Assembly (NCBI GenBank): GCA_008360955.1
Contig: LUCM01007678.1
Location: forward strand, 72,353-136,352
Origin: Fasciolopsis buskii
Lineage: Eukaryota > Platyhelminthes > Trematoda > Plagiorchiida > Fasciolidae
Reading direction: 5' to 3'
Length of the DNA stretch: 64,000 bases
The notes below the pieces were generated by a model, which was given only the letters and a program-made list of their open reading frames with translations, had not been told where the DNA came from and searched no databases. How positions within the stretch are numbered: position 1 is the first letter of the stretch; every line of letters starts with the position of its first letter. A program made the translations under genes and the position numbers. Shown piece after piece: positions 11,701-20,349 of this stretch.

Positions 11701-14700
11701 GAAAGGTGCTTTCGACTCCGTGGATCGACCGATACTATTCACTGCTCTCCACCGGAAGGGTATGCCAACTAAGTTTGTGAACCTGTTGCGAGCATTGTAC
11801 TCGTATACCTATGGTCGCGTGAGGGTATACGGTGAACTGTCACGTTCATTCGAAACGACTAGTGGCGTTCAACAAGGGTGTCCCATCTCTCCATTCTTGT
11901 TGAACTTCGTCATGGACGAGGTGATGGAAAATGCTTTATGAGGTCTCGAAGATGTATGAGTCGAACTGAGAAATGAAGGGAAGCTGTGTGGTCCAAATTA
12001 CATAGATGACGTTGTGTCTGTTCTTGTACCTTGGGATTGGAGATAAATATGCGTATATCCAAGGCTCGTGCAGTTTACGCTGGATTAAAGCACTTGTGGC
12101 GTCGGCCTGATATTTAACTGAAGTTGAAAGGTCGTGTGTTTTGTGCTTCAGTGCACTCAGTTCTGTTGTACGGTTGCGAAACATGGAGTGTGCGTGTGGG
12201 CGATGTTCGTCGGTTGGCGGTTATCGACCACCGATTTCTGAGTTGTATGGCTATGATTGGACGGAGTGACCAAGTGAATAATGTAGAGTTGAGGAATCTT
12301 ACACTAGATGTTGGCTTTCAGAATACTTTATATCAGCGTGTGAAACTTAGTAGACTACGCTGGTTGTGTCACGTGTTGTGTATGACGAACACTCGTCTAC
12401 CATACTGTGCTCTAGTTTGGGTTCTTCCCAAGGAATGGAGGAAGCCATGTGGAGGTCCTCGGATGACGTGGTAATGTGGAATGAGAAAATTAACAGTGAA
12501 ATTTGTTAAAGTATGTGTCTCACGTCTCCGTGATTGGGCTCCGAGAGGTCTGTCATCTAGCTGGCTGGAGACACTGAGGGAGGGATATGACAATGAACCG
12601 TAAACAACGGCGATCGTGTTGTCATTATCTACCGAATCAGGATGATTGGAAGAGTGCGGTTGCACAGTTAGACTGTGTTTCGCGTGTTGGATGCAGCGGC
12701 ATCTTATCTTTTCCCACTTTTGTAGGTTCACCCCTTGTTTCCCTTGAATATTCACTCTTTTTATAGAAACGTGAGTTTGGAGAAAAGGCAGCGGTCTTTG
12801 AGGCTTGCCTTGCTGTTTAACGCTGAACGATGATGAAAATGTTGATGGATTTCACAATTCGAAAGCAGAATGCCCCCGGCAAGTTTTTTCCTGTCATCCA
12901 GATGCTAATTGTTACTTCCTTATATTCATGTGTATACTCTGGAGCGCAGATATTCGTTCACTCCCTACCTATCCTCCATAGTCGCTTTCCATACAGGAAC
13001 GTCTAGCATGATGAAAATTGCAGCGGTCATTATTTCTCGTTGTCTTGTTTTCATTCTGAACGTTTATGTTATGGTGAAACTGTTGCATTCACACATGGAA
13101 GCCAACTCACAACTGTGAACTCCTCGTCAAGTAAGCAGACGATGCCGTATGTGGTATCCCGTATTCCAGTAGCTTCTAATTTTTGGCTTAGTAAAATGGC
13201 GTCGTATAACCTCAGGAATGACTGACGGAATATAAGTTATCTGTCCGTTTTTACAAATGTGGAGACATGATGTTTTCTTCTATGAAAGGTGTTAAGCGCT
13301 TGCAATGCAGTATCAATTAATGGGGAAAAAGTGAATGGCGAAGATTCAGTAAAGTAGCTCGGCATAATCTGATGCGGAAGCCTTGCATGTGAGCCAGACT
13401 TTTGGAAAAATTATGCGTCTCCCGCTTTACGTATCGCGTATCCGACTCCATTCCGTGCTCGTGCATCTTATCAAACGTCTTGTTCTTTTATAGGCTTTAA
13501 CTAATCGATTCTAGGCCTGTCATCAACGTATTGGCCTGTTCTCAAAAGATCCTAAATTAAATCCTTAAAGTTCTCTTCCTCATGTGACCGTTTATCGCGA
13601 TATCTACTTCCTGTATCCATCACTTCCCAATACAGTAAAGCTTGTCGAAAGCGTTTCACTAGAATACACCGTAATTCATTTTACCCTATACACGAAAGTT
13701 TGGCAAAATTCATTTTTTCCGTCCTCCAGTCCAATTTTAGATACGTTCTTACAAGTATTTGAGCTTGCAATCGTTGCACTGTTCCATATCTGGCCAGATT
13801 CTTAAAAAAACCGAAACTGTAAGGTACCAAGTTAAAAAAATCTGGAGAGAAAACTCATCATTTGCTCGGTGTCGTGCACATTTATACCGCGGTTTTTGTT
13901 CACTCTGAGAATCCCAGCTACCACAATTTTGGTCTGCAATTATCCAGAACACAAGAATAACATTTGGGTCATGACTGACTTGGAATTTTGTAAATTTGAT
14001 TGGTTGAAACGTGCTCACGGAAATCGCATCCTTCCATTGGCCTGTTCTCCGACCGAATTAGGGGCGGTGATGAAATGTTACAGTTTCGATTTCAAGAATG
14101 TCCTGACGAAATCCTTCGGGGTCGTCATTACCGGTTCGCGGGATTGGGGGACTGATAGAGTGATTTGTGCGGTCGTATTCAACGTTAACGTTTTGACACA
14201 AGTTCGCGGTCTAAGTTGACTTCATTTTTCGATTGTGCGTGAACAGATAACGTGCTAGATTTACCACTAGGCTGGACTAGTGAGAGAGTTGAAATTAATT
14301 TTTATTAAGACTTAGGGACAAATCATTATGGACTAGAGTACGGCAGCAGTTGGTTTTCTTTTCATTACAAGCCCATTAGCTAATGTTGCAGAAGTCACAA
14401 AATGATTGTAGCACTTTTTCTGACTCCGTTTCATTAGCTGAAAGCGCGTTACAAATTTTTCCTTCTAGATGGAATTATTTTATCCAACGTGAGCACTGAC
14501 GATAGTGGATAAATGCGTATGCGTGGAGACTACAAGCCGGAATCCGATCAAATTACGTGAGACTATGCGACGCGTTCAAGATGAGCGATTTGGATGTACT
14601 AATTCTCTGATCCCGAACGTATTTCATGAGTTGCAGATACCGGGATGTCGCCGAACCAAAGACGATGCACAAACCTGTGCTTCATTATCTCGGGCAATCG

Positions 14701-15826
14701 ATTTGTCCAACTAGTGTTTTCCCAGGTCAATTGCACCGGAACACGGATACGTCAGATGTGGTGAAATAATGAAAAGAAATAATCTAAGATCGGTACACAT
14801 TTTTGTTGTATGAAATTTGAATGTCAACCTCTACGGGAGGAAAACGTTTCGATTAAGAGTATCATGTTGACCACTTGACATCAAAGATCGGCGAATCGAA
14901 AGCGCCTTGGTTCGATATTAAAACTTTTACGTTGAACTATGCTTTAAAATTACTGAAAACTTTTCAATTTATCGTACAAAAGTCCATCCTTCTCGAATAT
15001 CGAGTGAAGTAACAAAGCTTTCGATTGAATTGATTTTTTGTTCGCACCCATATGATTGAAAGCACCACTCCTCTTCCCATTAGCTGACAGGAAAGGATGG
15101 CTGAGAAGTAACAAAATACATGGAACTCACAAAGTATATTTCTTATGCGATTCATATTTCTTCTTGAACAAAAGATAAAATTAATGCGTCGTATGTGTGA
15201 TCTCATTACTTTAGAGTTATTCATCTTCACAAACTGGTGAACATGTGAAGAGTTTTCTTTCTGTTTAATGTCGGATTGGACAAATCGTGATGCGAATACT
15301 TGTTCCACTTTAGGTCTTTCCAATCGTAAAATTGTTCGCGAATTTTCCCCGAGCCTTTCAGTTTAGCGATGCGAGCTAAAAAAAAGTTGACAGATCTGTC
15401 CAGATCATCTGCCTCGTGATTGTGTACTTGATGGAGCACAGACGTTCGTGAAAATATGGAGAATAAATTAATCCCAGGATCGAATCGAAAGTAACCAATA
15501 TATGTCCGCGAGGGGGGGGGGGGCTTGCTGAAATGTAGGATGAACTCAACTTTGGCTAAATGTGGTCGAAATTTTGGCTTGTTCACATTTTCACCGGTGA
15601 CGTATTTTAATGACGGTGAAAGTTTCCTACTAGTAGAGGCCACTTAGCATTTTGTTTCGATCACACGAAAATAGCATTGAGTTCAGCATAGCCTGACGAA
15701 CGAACGGTCAGACAGAGATGTGCCATCAAGTCACATGACAGTAAACATGAAGTATAATATCAGAAGAGAGTAACGAGTGGCATACTCAGATCCGTCTTCA
15801 ATAGTGTATGTTTGTATTCGTGTTCG

Positions 15827-15866
<40 letters not shown>

Positions 15867-18800
15867 CGCATACATTCCTTGAGTGATCACAGTGGTCGGG
15901 ACTGAAGTTAGCAATTCGAACTTAGGCACTGCCAATCATAGTTATGGTTTGAAACTAAACAGTCAAGTTAAAGCTGGTCTGTGCATTAGTTTCACTCTTG
16001 TCGTTTTGTCATACGATTTCAACAATTAAAAATAAATAAACGTCAATCATATATTGGTTTGCATTATAAGTTTTTCGTCGGTCGTAGTTCTTCAGAAGAT
16101 AAGGGGACTAATAATTGGTATTTATAATGACACTATTTAATTACGATTAATGGATATTTGAGTACGATTATTTGCGTCGTTTTTTTCATTTTCCCCTGTA
16201 CTTGTGGTCTGAACAGACATTAATTCAGAACTTCCAAACTCAAACCGATACGATCAGCACTTCAATCCGGTGACATTCTATGCATTCTCAGTGGGCGCTG
16301 TTTCTTTCTAATTGATCATATATCACCAGTTTCGATCTAGGGGCACTTTCATACCTCCCTACTGAGTGAACTTTGCAAACGCCTGAATTGGTAATGTTGT
16401 AGGAATTGGTGTTTTTCAGACAGATCGGTATTCGTCAAGAGGTTGACGTTTCGGCACCTCAGTTTGCAGGTCATGGGTTCGAATTCTCCGTAAACTGGTC
16501 TACTTCCTCAGTTGACAACTGAGTGCTCAGTCTGATCCCCTGCTTGAGATTGATGTAAACTGTTGGGTGATCAAGTAAGGAGTTGAAAGACAAAAGAATA
16601 AGCAATCATTTGGATGGGTGATACAGTATTCTGATTCACTCTCGGGCATCAAAGCTGTGTTTTGAATGACAGGGGGAATACGGAACGGTATGATGACTGC
16701 AACAATAAAGTACAATAAGTTTTCAATGGAAAGGTCTAATCTAATTTGTTTTTCTCGGAATGAAATCACCAGCGATTAATTTCACAGAAAAGGTTTGCTC
16801 CGTCAATTTCTTCTACTTTGAAGTTGAACTAGTTAAGCGTCTTGCCGGAATGATGATGTGCCAACCGCATGCTTTTCACTTCATCAGGACGTGCACTTGA
16901 CTTGCCATATCGGTCGTTATTGAAACAGTAATGCGGAACTCAACTCATAAAAATAAAGGACGGATCACTATTGCCTGTGGGTAACGGAGTAGTTCCAACC
17001 GAACTGCGCAACTGAAAGCAGCGAGAAGACGACCGTATATAAACATTGTGTTCACGTGCAAAACACGAGAAGCTCTGATTAGCGGATCCGTTCGCGAGTC
17101 ACTGCAACCCTGACTGACTGGTTGTGTACAAAAGCTACAGTGAAACTGCACCGGGGTGTGTCACGTGATTCGCATGTATGCTCACCGCTTCCGATCAACG
17201 GGTATGGTAATACAAGCGAGCGAATTTTCGAGCAACTCGTGGCGACCACATTGACATAATACAAGAGAGCCAAATTTAAATTAATGCGGTACTGTGTACA
17301 ACATTAATCAGTATTTGGTAGTCAAATCGGAACGGTGTTCCTTTCTGGATCATTTATTCCAACTTCTGGCAATGAATCCCACCAGCGCAGAGCATCAAAC
17401 AAAGTCAAACAACATCAAACCCCCCCTGGTAGCAACGCTGAGTGTTCAGTTTAAGAAAAAAAGTCTGGACAAATTGGTGCGGTAAATCAAAAGGACGAGT
17501 GCATTTGCCGAAAGAAGTAATTAGCAACGGGCGAATGGCGTGTGGGTGCCAGGAACTGGCCAGTGGTTGGTTCTGCTTTTCTACCCGATCTCTTTACAGG
17601 CTACCGTGCCCTGATATCGAACAAGGATGGTTTAACGCAACAACAACGCGCGATCACAATATTTTGTCGATAAGAAAAAGAATACTTTCCTATTCCAATG
17701 AACGACTCGGCTAGTGTAAATTCAATTGATTATTACAAAGAAATGTGTCCTCAGGCGAAGAGTTTACATCCGCGACTATTGTATTTACAATAGTGCAAAT
17801 GTTGTGCAACGCTGTGCACAAATTTCGACGGCGAATTTGCCGTTCTCGGTTGCATGGTGAATTGTTCACGGTTTTCGATTAAATATATCCCATATACCCG
17901 AAGCTTGTTCGGTCATCATGAGGGCAGGAATCAATCACTCAGCTGTCGAATACATGGGCATTAAAAACGTATCCTGAGTTTTCAAAGCATCCTACATACA
18001 CAGAAATGTCAGCTGCAGCTTGATTGCTTCGTTCTGCGATGTCAGGATGCATTGCAGACCGGGCAAGATAGTCTGTCGCACTTAATTAAACATGTTCCCT
18101 TCAATGCATGAAGATGATTCATGGGACCGTGTATTTGAGCACATGAGTTGTTGAAGTCAGCCAGATGATCTCGCTACTGAGCAGAGTCTTTGAACCAGTA
18201 AAATGCTAGTGCGCTAGACATGGGACTCAATGACAATACGGATAGGGAACCAAAAAGGAATAATTCGATTTCATTTCTTTTATTTTTGGCTCAGTTTTGA
18301 GAAATTCGGACTGGATACACTCGACGAATCTCGAGGGGTTAAGACTTCAACCTTTTGCCTATTTTCCTTCGCAACTTTGAATTCCGGTTCTTGGCGCATG
18401 GTTTGAACTTTGCCCTTGGCTCTGGCCTGAGTAATCCGTGCACCACGAGACGCTTGATGGTGATAAGGAGCCTATAGCACTAGGGCTGTTGCCATTTGTT
18501 TGAATAATGGGACGATACGGTGATGTGTATTCATTCGTGTCCATGAAGAAGCGAATTCATCAGCTAGCCCTGATACACCACTTCGTACCACAGCTTACCT
18601 ATCTACAACAGACGGATGAAACATACGCCCTCAGTTAGTTCTGTCATTTACCGATATTTGTAATTCAACCCGTTGTGCTGGTCTGCACACAGGAGGTTTC
18701 GTTTTCTTCAAGTTAATGGTCCCTCCAATATTCTAGGAAGAATGTCATTCTAGTGATTTATTTTGGCTAGGTATACCGTTGACGAATGAATCCGGTATGA

Positions 18801-20027
18801 AAATACTTTTAGTAGTTTTTCCGGTTATATAGTTTTGTGAATTCTAAACTATATTAGGAAGCCCTTACTAAGCGTATTTCTCGGAGCACTTATGCTACTC
18901 TGGCTAATCTCAGGACGACTCGACCTCTCCAGTAAGAGAGGAACCGCATTGATCCGCCGACTGAACTAAATGACCGCCATGTTTGCAGAATCCTACAGTC
19001 TTTCTATCGATGGAATCCGACTGCTCAGTATACACTAAAGAGTATGAGTCCACAATTGCCTTTGTATGGTAGCTGATCCGGATTACACGCACACTCACCG
19101 GTTGAAGAACGGAGACCAATCCAGCGAGAAACTGCAGGAATATCCGTGAGGCAAATGCATACACTTAGTTGTCCAGTACGCACGTTCGTTGGTTCTGAAT
19201 GGCACTTGGTACGCTCCCAGACCAGCTGCACAGTTCTTGTGACTCATTTCTACTGACGGGTCGCGCTGCGTATTTTTGAGCTACAGTTGTGGTCACTGAG
19301 ATTATTGTTCCTGTTAGCATACAAATTGTCATAGTTTCGAACCGCAGGTTGCTGCTGTTGTTCTCCGTACAAACAAGTAAACGCATGCATCCTGAAGGCA
19401 TGTTATATTGACTACAACGTAGATCTACACGAACTTGACACAAGGTGACCTGTGTGTGTAAAACTACCGGTCATAAATTTTGTAATTGCCGGTTGCATTC
19501 AGTGCTCTTGATGCAGCCAAGATCCATTTCCTGGCATTTTTTCCTATTGAGTTGATATAAGTAGAAACCCACACGGAACGGATTAGAATTCGAAATATTT
19601 CGCCGCTTCGTCTAACTGCTAGTTTACTCGAGGACTTCCTTTTCCGCGGTCTACCACTCAAGTAAAATCTCGGCATTTCTTGGGAATATGATTTCCCAGA
19701 TCCTAGACGACATCACGAGAAACAAAAGTCTAAGTTCATTCCGAACTCGGAATTGGGATTGCGTTTATCACCAACCCTTGTCTTATTAGAAAAAAAGTCC
19801 TAAATTACGATCTGAGCAATTTTATTCTCTTTCAGCAACGATGAACTTAGTCGTGTTGAACGTTCCACCAATTCCCTTAGTGGAAGTGATAGGGTCTTCA
19901 ATGAAGGCTTGACGGTATGAAGATACGGTTCCCTATCTTCTCAAAAGTGGGAGACACTGGCATCTCATAGGTTGATTCTTCTTCAATGGAATCGGTTAGT
20001 TCTGTCCATTATCGTCCTACAATATAA
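2656..20027 (+). CDS. Gene 1: multi-exon host gene, single-pass membrane protein (exon model)
   Basis: Exons supported on the plus strand: 2656-2791, 2858-3063, 3122-3245, 6375-6452, 7219-7345, 7534-7600, (gap, possibly 8297-8416), 13024-13130, 13948-14133, 16217-16269, 17312-17481, 18858-18931, 19562-19661, 19836-19914, perhaps 19971-20027. Phase carries correctly across the first five introns, and again from 13024 to the end; only the 7600 to 13024 link is unresolved. The product has a long ectodomain, one hydrophobic helix encoded at 18858-18931, a basic juxtamembrane segment and a Ser-rich tail. Introns range from 58 bp to several kb and hold most of the retroelements of this region. The 5' end was not found, so the protein is partial. 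The family is not recognised. Exon borders are read by eye and individual ones may be wrong. Confidence 0.55.
2858..3063 (+). CDS. Gene 1 exon, ectodomain
   Basis: The acceptor TGATTTTTAG is followed by 206 bases open in one frame (includes DFCFVNIVAVLRVS and LVPSDRSGHVVKLDGL) and ends at donor GTACGT (3064). The exon leads with two bases and ends on a codon boundary, which fits both neighbours. The intron before it is only 66 bp. Its composition (hydrophobic beta-like runs followed by a polar loop) suggests a beta-sandwich module, but no family could be named. Confidence 0.65.
3122..3245 (+). CDS. Gene 1 exon, ectodomain
   Basis: A 58-bp intron separates it from the previous exon. The acceptor is CACATATTTAG and the donor GTACGT at 3246. 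It holds 41 codons plus one base, with DVRILAQFLRPDGS and IFIEMQIERAQKA. It starts on a codon boundary as required. A LINE copy begins only about six bases after the donor. Confidence 0.65.
3252..4708 (+). mobile_element. RTE-A LINE copy 2, 5'-truncated, rearranged, with internal minisatellite
   Basis: Homology to the LINE starts at the TAGTTTAATTCCGG site, inside the intron and about six bases beyond the splice donor at 3246. It contains the RT segment around QARILPSRGSIDQIF, then a short C-terminal-derived piece, an 18-bp tandem repeat (3489-3590), then RT again (FLDLKGAFDSVDR, GVQQGCPISPF). After the shared TGA codons there is a further deletion or rearrangement that removes the YVDD motif, followed by a decayed C-terminus. 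It ends in a GATGATG-rich tail typical of RTE-type 3' ends. No endonuclease remains. Confidence 0.8.
3489..3590 (+). repeat. 18-bp minisatellite inside LINE copy 2
   Basis: About five and a half head-to-tail copies of an 18-base unit (CGCCGCTGCGCCATACAC). The unit length is a multiple of three, so the reading frame is kept and the peptide reads as a repeated RRCAIH or RGCAIH. LINE copy 1 has a single unit at the same chimeric junction (1215-1250), which suggests the array grew by slippage after the junction formed. Confidence 0.9.
4840..5030 (+). mobile_element. RTE-B LINE 3' fragment
   Basis: Translated on the plus strand, with one stop, this gives WLGHMLRMPA, then SYALFFGAG and, in a shifted register, a stretch like PVTWS and GPPSSHLENL. 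That is the usual order near the C-terminus of RTE-type reverse transcriptases (LGHVLRM, then a TW block, then GPR..P..WLE). It differs from the RTE-A version, so it is assigned to the second LINE family seen at 46 kb. It is short and decayed. Confidence 0.45.
5238..5406. repeat. Dispersed repeat D1, copy 1
   Basis: About 170 bases that recur at 7638-7805 in the same orientation, with a highly conserved core from CTATCTCAAGAGTTTGGTC through GACCTCCGAGACAGCAAAG. No coding potential, tRNA-like box or terminal inverted repeat was seen. It lies in the intron between the gene 1 exons at 3122 and 6375. Its class is unknown. Confidence 0.75.
5410..6374. other. Gene 1 intron, no feature recognised
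   Basis: About 960 bases between repeat D1 and the exon at 6375. Short open frames on both strands have no recognisable product and no convincing splice borders. An AATAAA-like run near 5443 has no coding context. Confidence 0.4.
6375..6452 (+). CDS. Gene 1 exon, ectodomain
   Basis: Acceptor GCCATCCTAG, donor GTAAGT at 6453. It holds two leading bases, 25 codons and one trailing base, including MNPAELFHCSSVV. The phases fit the exons at 3122 and 7219 exactly, and each junction codon becomes GGT (Gly). Confidence 0.5.
7219..7345 (+). CDS. Gene 1 exon, ectodomain
   Basis: A strong acceptor (CACCTTTCTCAG) is followed by an open frame with SISPDGTHVYAERSRHQF and VYYDSKTIGLPKAAKK. The proposed donor is GTATTC at 7346; without splicing the frame would stop 17 bases later at TAA. 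Splicing gives a join to the exon at 7534 that preserves frame, so an internal exon is preferred over a terminal one. Confidence 0.55.
7534..7600 (+). CDS. Gene 1 exon, ectodomain
   Basis: The acceptor has a clear branch and pyrimidine region (TTATTCTTCACTCC...ATATCAG), and the donor is GTAAGA at 7601. It holds one leading base and 22 codons (GSPLRLVVFAYLGKPESW). The phase fits the preceding exon, forming an Asp codon at the junction. A second frame is also open, so the frame choice rests on the phase link. Confidence 0.5.
7638..7805. repeat. Dispersed repeat D1, copy 2
   Basis: Second copy of the 170-base repeat at 5238-5406, same orientation, with scattered substitutions and small indels. 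It starts 37 bases after the donor of the gene 1 exon at 7534-7600. Confidence 0.75.
8297..8416 (+). CDS. Possible gene 1 exon, frame uncertain
   Basis: The acceptor TACGGTTCTAG is followed by two plausible frames. One has 40 codons to a weak donor at 8417 (ILLNWTLRVSRNGIS), starting on a codon boundary as the preceding exon requires. The other, out of phase, reads DDFAQLDSASFKKW and stops sooner. Neither connects in phase to the exon at 13024, so at least one exon is missing from the model here. Confidence 0.25.
8945..9200 (+). mobile_element. Possible Ty3/gypsy integrase remnant
   Basis: One plus-strand frame reads SSDAWTTLSAIFLGLSP, then SLVRRDLVDPEH, a stop, and TYSEHLTGSDFHAPS. The spacing of tryptophan, the FLGL core and the later LxGxDFxxP block resembles the C-terminal end of gypsy-type integrases (W..LP.VLLGIR ... 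YG..LRLPG.FF). The match is weak, and no terminal repeats, RT or protease of the same element were found. Confidence 0.3.
9844..10600 (+). pseudogene. RTE-A endonuclease domain
   Basis: Apurinic-endonuclease-like domain that would nick target DNA for target-primed reverse transcription. Visible motifs: LGSFNVRTLMQAG at the start, the SETRIQD metal-site motif (9953 on), ISAYAPTDCSADM, VVVAGDFNAQV and SQIDHIAVS near the end. The start of the domain is in a different frame from the rest: a one-base change near 9925 puts a stop between TVN and the SETRIQ block. The 215-residue frame from 9953 is otherwise intact. Confidence 0.8.
11350..11940 (+). pseudogene. RTE-A reverse transcriptase, fingers and palm
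   Basis: In order: NCSNHRGISLIPIV, RQTGFRPGRGCIDQIF, VVFLDLKGAFDSVDR (the FxDxxxAFDS catalytic aspartate block) and GVQQGCPISPFLLNFVMDE. The frame then meets TGA directly after MENAL at 11939, and a second TGA six codons later. The YVDD catalytic block that should follow is largely deleted (only NYIDDV remains near 12000). Product role: reverse transcription of LINE RNA. Confidence 0.85.
12840..13023. other. Gene 1 intron remnant between LINE and exon
   Basis: About 180 bases with several pyrimidine runs and AG dinucleotides but no exon that fits the phase needed to reach the exon at 13024. Confidence 0.35.
13024..13130 (+). CDS. Gene 1 exon, possible cupredoxin-like part 1
   Basis: The acceptor ATTGCAG is weak, but the donor (CAA then GTAAGC) is strong. 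The open frame includes FSLSCFHSERLCYGETVAF and LTTVNSSS. The phase out (one base) matches the exon at 13948. Joined, the two read as a GETVAF strand, then H-x-N-x-W, then F-C-x-F. This recalls the Gly-Asp/Glu strand, His-Asn and Cys pattern of blue-copper (cupredoxin) folds. That resemblance is an impression, not a family assignment. Confidence 0.45.
13948..14133 (+). CDS. Gene 1 exon, possible cupredoxin-like part 2
   Basis: Acceptor GCAATTATCCAG. Two leading bases, then HKNNIWVMTDLEFCKFDWLK and ILPLACSPTELGAVMK, ending with the proposed donor GTTCGC at 14134 (weak); alternatives at GTGATG and GTCGTC exist. With this donor the exon has 61 codons and leaves one base, fitting the exon at 16217. 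Six cysteines occur in the joined 13.0-14.1 kb region, as expected for an extracellular domain. Confidence 0.45.
14140..15820. other. Gene 1 intron, no supported gene
   Basis: Holds a possible 20-base micro-exon (14469-14488) with a strong acceptor (TTTTTCCTTCTAG) and a GTGAGC donor that does not fit the gene 1 phase, and minus-strand open frames of 119 and 138 codons (14964-15643) with no recognisable product. A run of 12 G at 15512-15523 sits in the second of these frames. Confidence 0.4.
15827..15866. repeat. (TA)n(TG)n microsatellite
   Basis: About 12 TA units followed by about 9 TG units. Compound simple repeat without coding context. Confidence 0.95.
16217..16269 (+). CDS. Gene 1 exon, short ectodomain segment
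   Basis: The acceptor has a long pyrimidine tract (TTTTTTTCATTTTCCCCTG...GAACAG). It holds two leading bases and 17 codons (SELPNSNRYDQHFNP) to a weak donor GTGACA. The phases match the exons at 13948 and 17312. A second frame (LIQNFQTQTDTIS) is also open, so frame choice depends on the phase link. Confidence 0.35.
16430..16560 (+). repeat. Possible tRNA-derived repeat head
   Basis: Contains a B-box-like GGTTCGAATTC (16476 on) preceded about 40 bases earlier by an A-box-like stretch. Only one copy in this orientation was noticed; a looser relative lies on the minus strand at 60790-60890. Weakly supported as a SINE. Confidence 0.25.
17312..17481 (+). CDS. Gene 1 exon, last ectodomain segment before the membrane
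   Basis: Acceptor AACATTAATCAG, donor GTAAAT at 17482. It has 56 codons plus two bases, including VVKSERCSFLDHLFQLLA and VATLSVQFKKKSLDKLV. The two trailing bases join the single leading base of the transmembrane exon, forming an Arg codon. A competing frame (FGSQIGTVFLSGSF) is open for most of the exon but would not link in phase. Confidence 0.5.
18858..18931 (+). CDS. Gene 1 exon encoding the transmembrane helix
   Basis: Acceptor AACTATATTAG, donor GTAAGA at 18932. One leading base, 24 codons and one trailing base: the peptide starts KPLLSVFLGALMLLWLI and continues SGRLDLS. The hydrophobic run is a typical single-span helix followed by a polar, basic border. The upstream exon supplies KKKSLDKLVR just before it, so orientation signals are basic on both sides; a type I topology is assumed from the order of domains. 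Confidence 0.6.
18940..19440. other. Gene 1 intron with cysteine-rich antisense frames
   Basis: Three overlapping minus-strand open frames (84, 68 and 92 codons) are rich in cysteine, and one meets a GTGAGT donor. They could be a decayed minus-strand gene, but no consistent exon pair was found, and the region lies inside the gene 1 intron on the opposite strand. Confidence 0.25.
19562..19661 (+). CDS. Gene 1 exon, juxtamembrane cytoplasmic segment
   Basis: The acceptor ATATAAG is preceded by a CATTTTTTCCTATTG tract; the donor is GTAAAA at 19662. It holds two leading bases, 32 codons and two trailing bases. The peptide starts ETHTERIRIRNIS and ends LFRGLPL. Basic residues right after the helix fit a cytoplasmic face. 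The phases match both neighbours. Confidence 0.5.
19836..19914 (+). CDS. Gene 1 exon, cytoplasmic tail
   Basis: Very strong acceptor (TTTTATTCTCTTTCAG) and donor GTATGA at 19915. It holds 26 codons after one leading base, including DELSRVERSTNSLSGSDR. This is the only frame open across the exon. If the donor is not used, the frame ends two codons later at TGA, so the exon could also be terminal. Confidence 0.6.
19971..20027 (+). CDS. Possible gene 1 terminal exon
   Basis: The acceptor CATCTCATAG is followed by 18 codons (VDSSSMESVSSVHYRPTI) and TAA, in the phase required by the previous exon. An AATATA hexamer overlaps the stop. A rival terminal exon is 20087-20180 (acceptor TCCATTATTTCAG, frame SPISNDVLSNSFGELRK to TAA), but it needs a different incoming phase. 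Confidence 0.3.
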   Translation, partial: VDSSSMESVSSVHYRPTI

Positions 20028-20349
20028 CTCAACACCTGCTTCCCTCAGCTATGAAACAAAAAACTAAAATTACTCCATTATTTCAGCTTTCTATCCCCCA
20101 TCTCCAATGATGTGTTATCAAATTCGTTTGGCGAATTGCGGAAGCAGAATGAACCTTCGGAAGCACTTTCAACTTCTTAAAAAAGCGTTTATCGCTAGAC
20201 TAACATATTTTTCTGTCAGATTACACTTGACAATGTGCATTGGTTTCGAAATCTCAAACCTTTCTATTAACTTCTCTGTTTCCAATTTTGCCCTGTCCGC
20301 TGCGTAATCAGGGTGCCTTCTTCGAGAAATGCAATTGAAAGAGGAAAGA

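Larger units (their letters stand above)
9500..12840 (+). mobile_element. RTE-A LINE copy 3, nearly full length, inactive
   Basis: Homology to the copy at 37.8 kb starts at TCTGCTTAGCGG, which marks the likely 5' end, and the copy ends in a GATGATGAAAATG-type tail. In order it has a 5' leader, an endonuclease (9844-10600), a linker, the RT fingers and palm (about 11350-11940) and a C-terminal region (12124-12474). The frame is broken several times: a shift near 9925, stops in the linker, two TGA codons after the palm, a deletion removing the YVDD region near 12010, and TGG TAA at the C-terminus. Length is close to the 3.2-3.4 kb usual for RTE-type LINEs, which encode one endonuclease plus RT protein and have short 3' ends. 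Confidence 0.85.

Noticed and set aside
14964..15643. Two overlapping minus-strand frames (119 and 138 codons)
   Set aside because: Compositionally odd, include translation of a 12-G run, no domain and no good splice sites.
18737..18770. Micro-exon between TATTCTAG and GTATAC (EECHSSDLFWL)
   Set aside because: Borders are good, but its phase out does not fit the transmembrane exon that starts 87 bases later, and there is no room for another exon between them.
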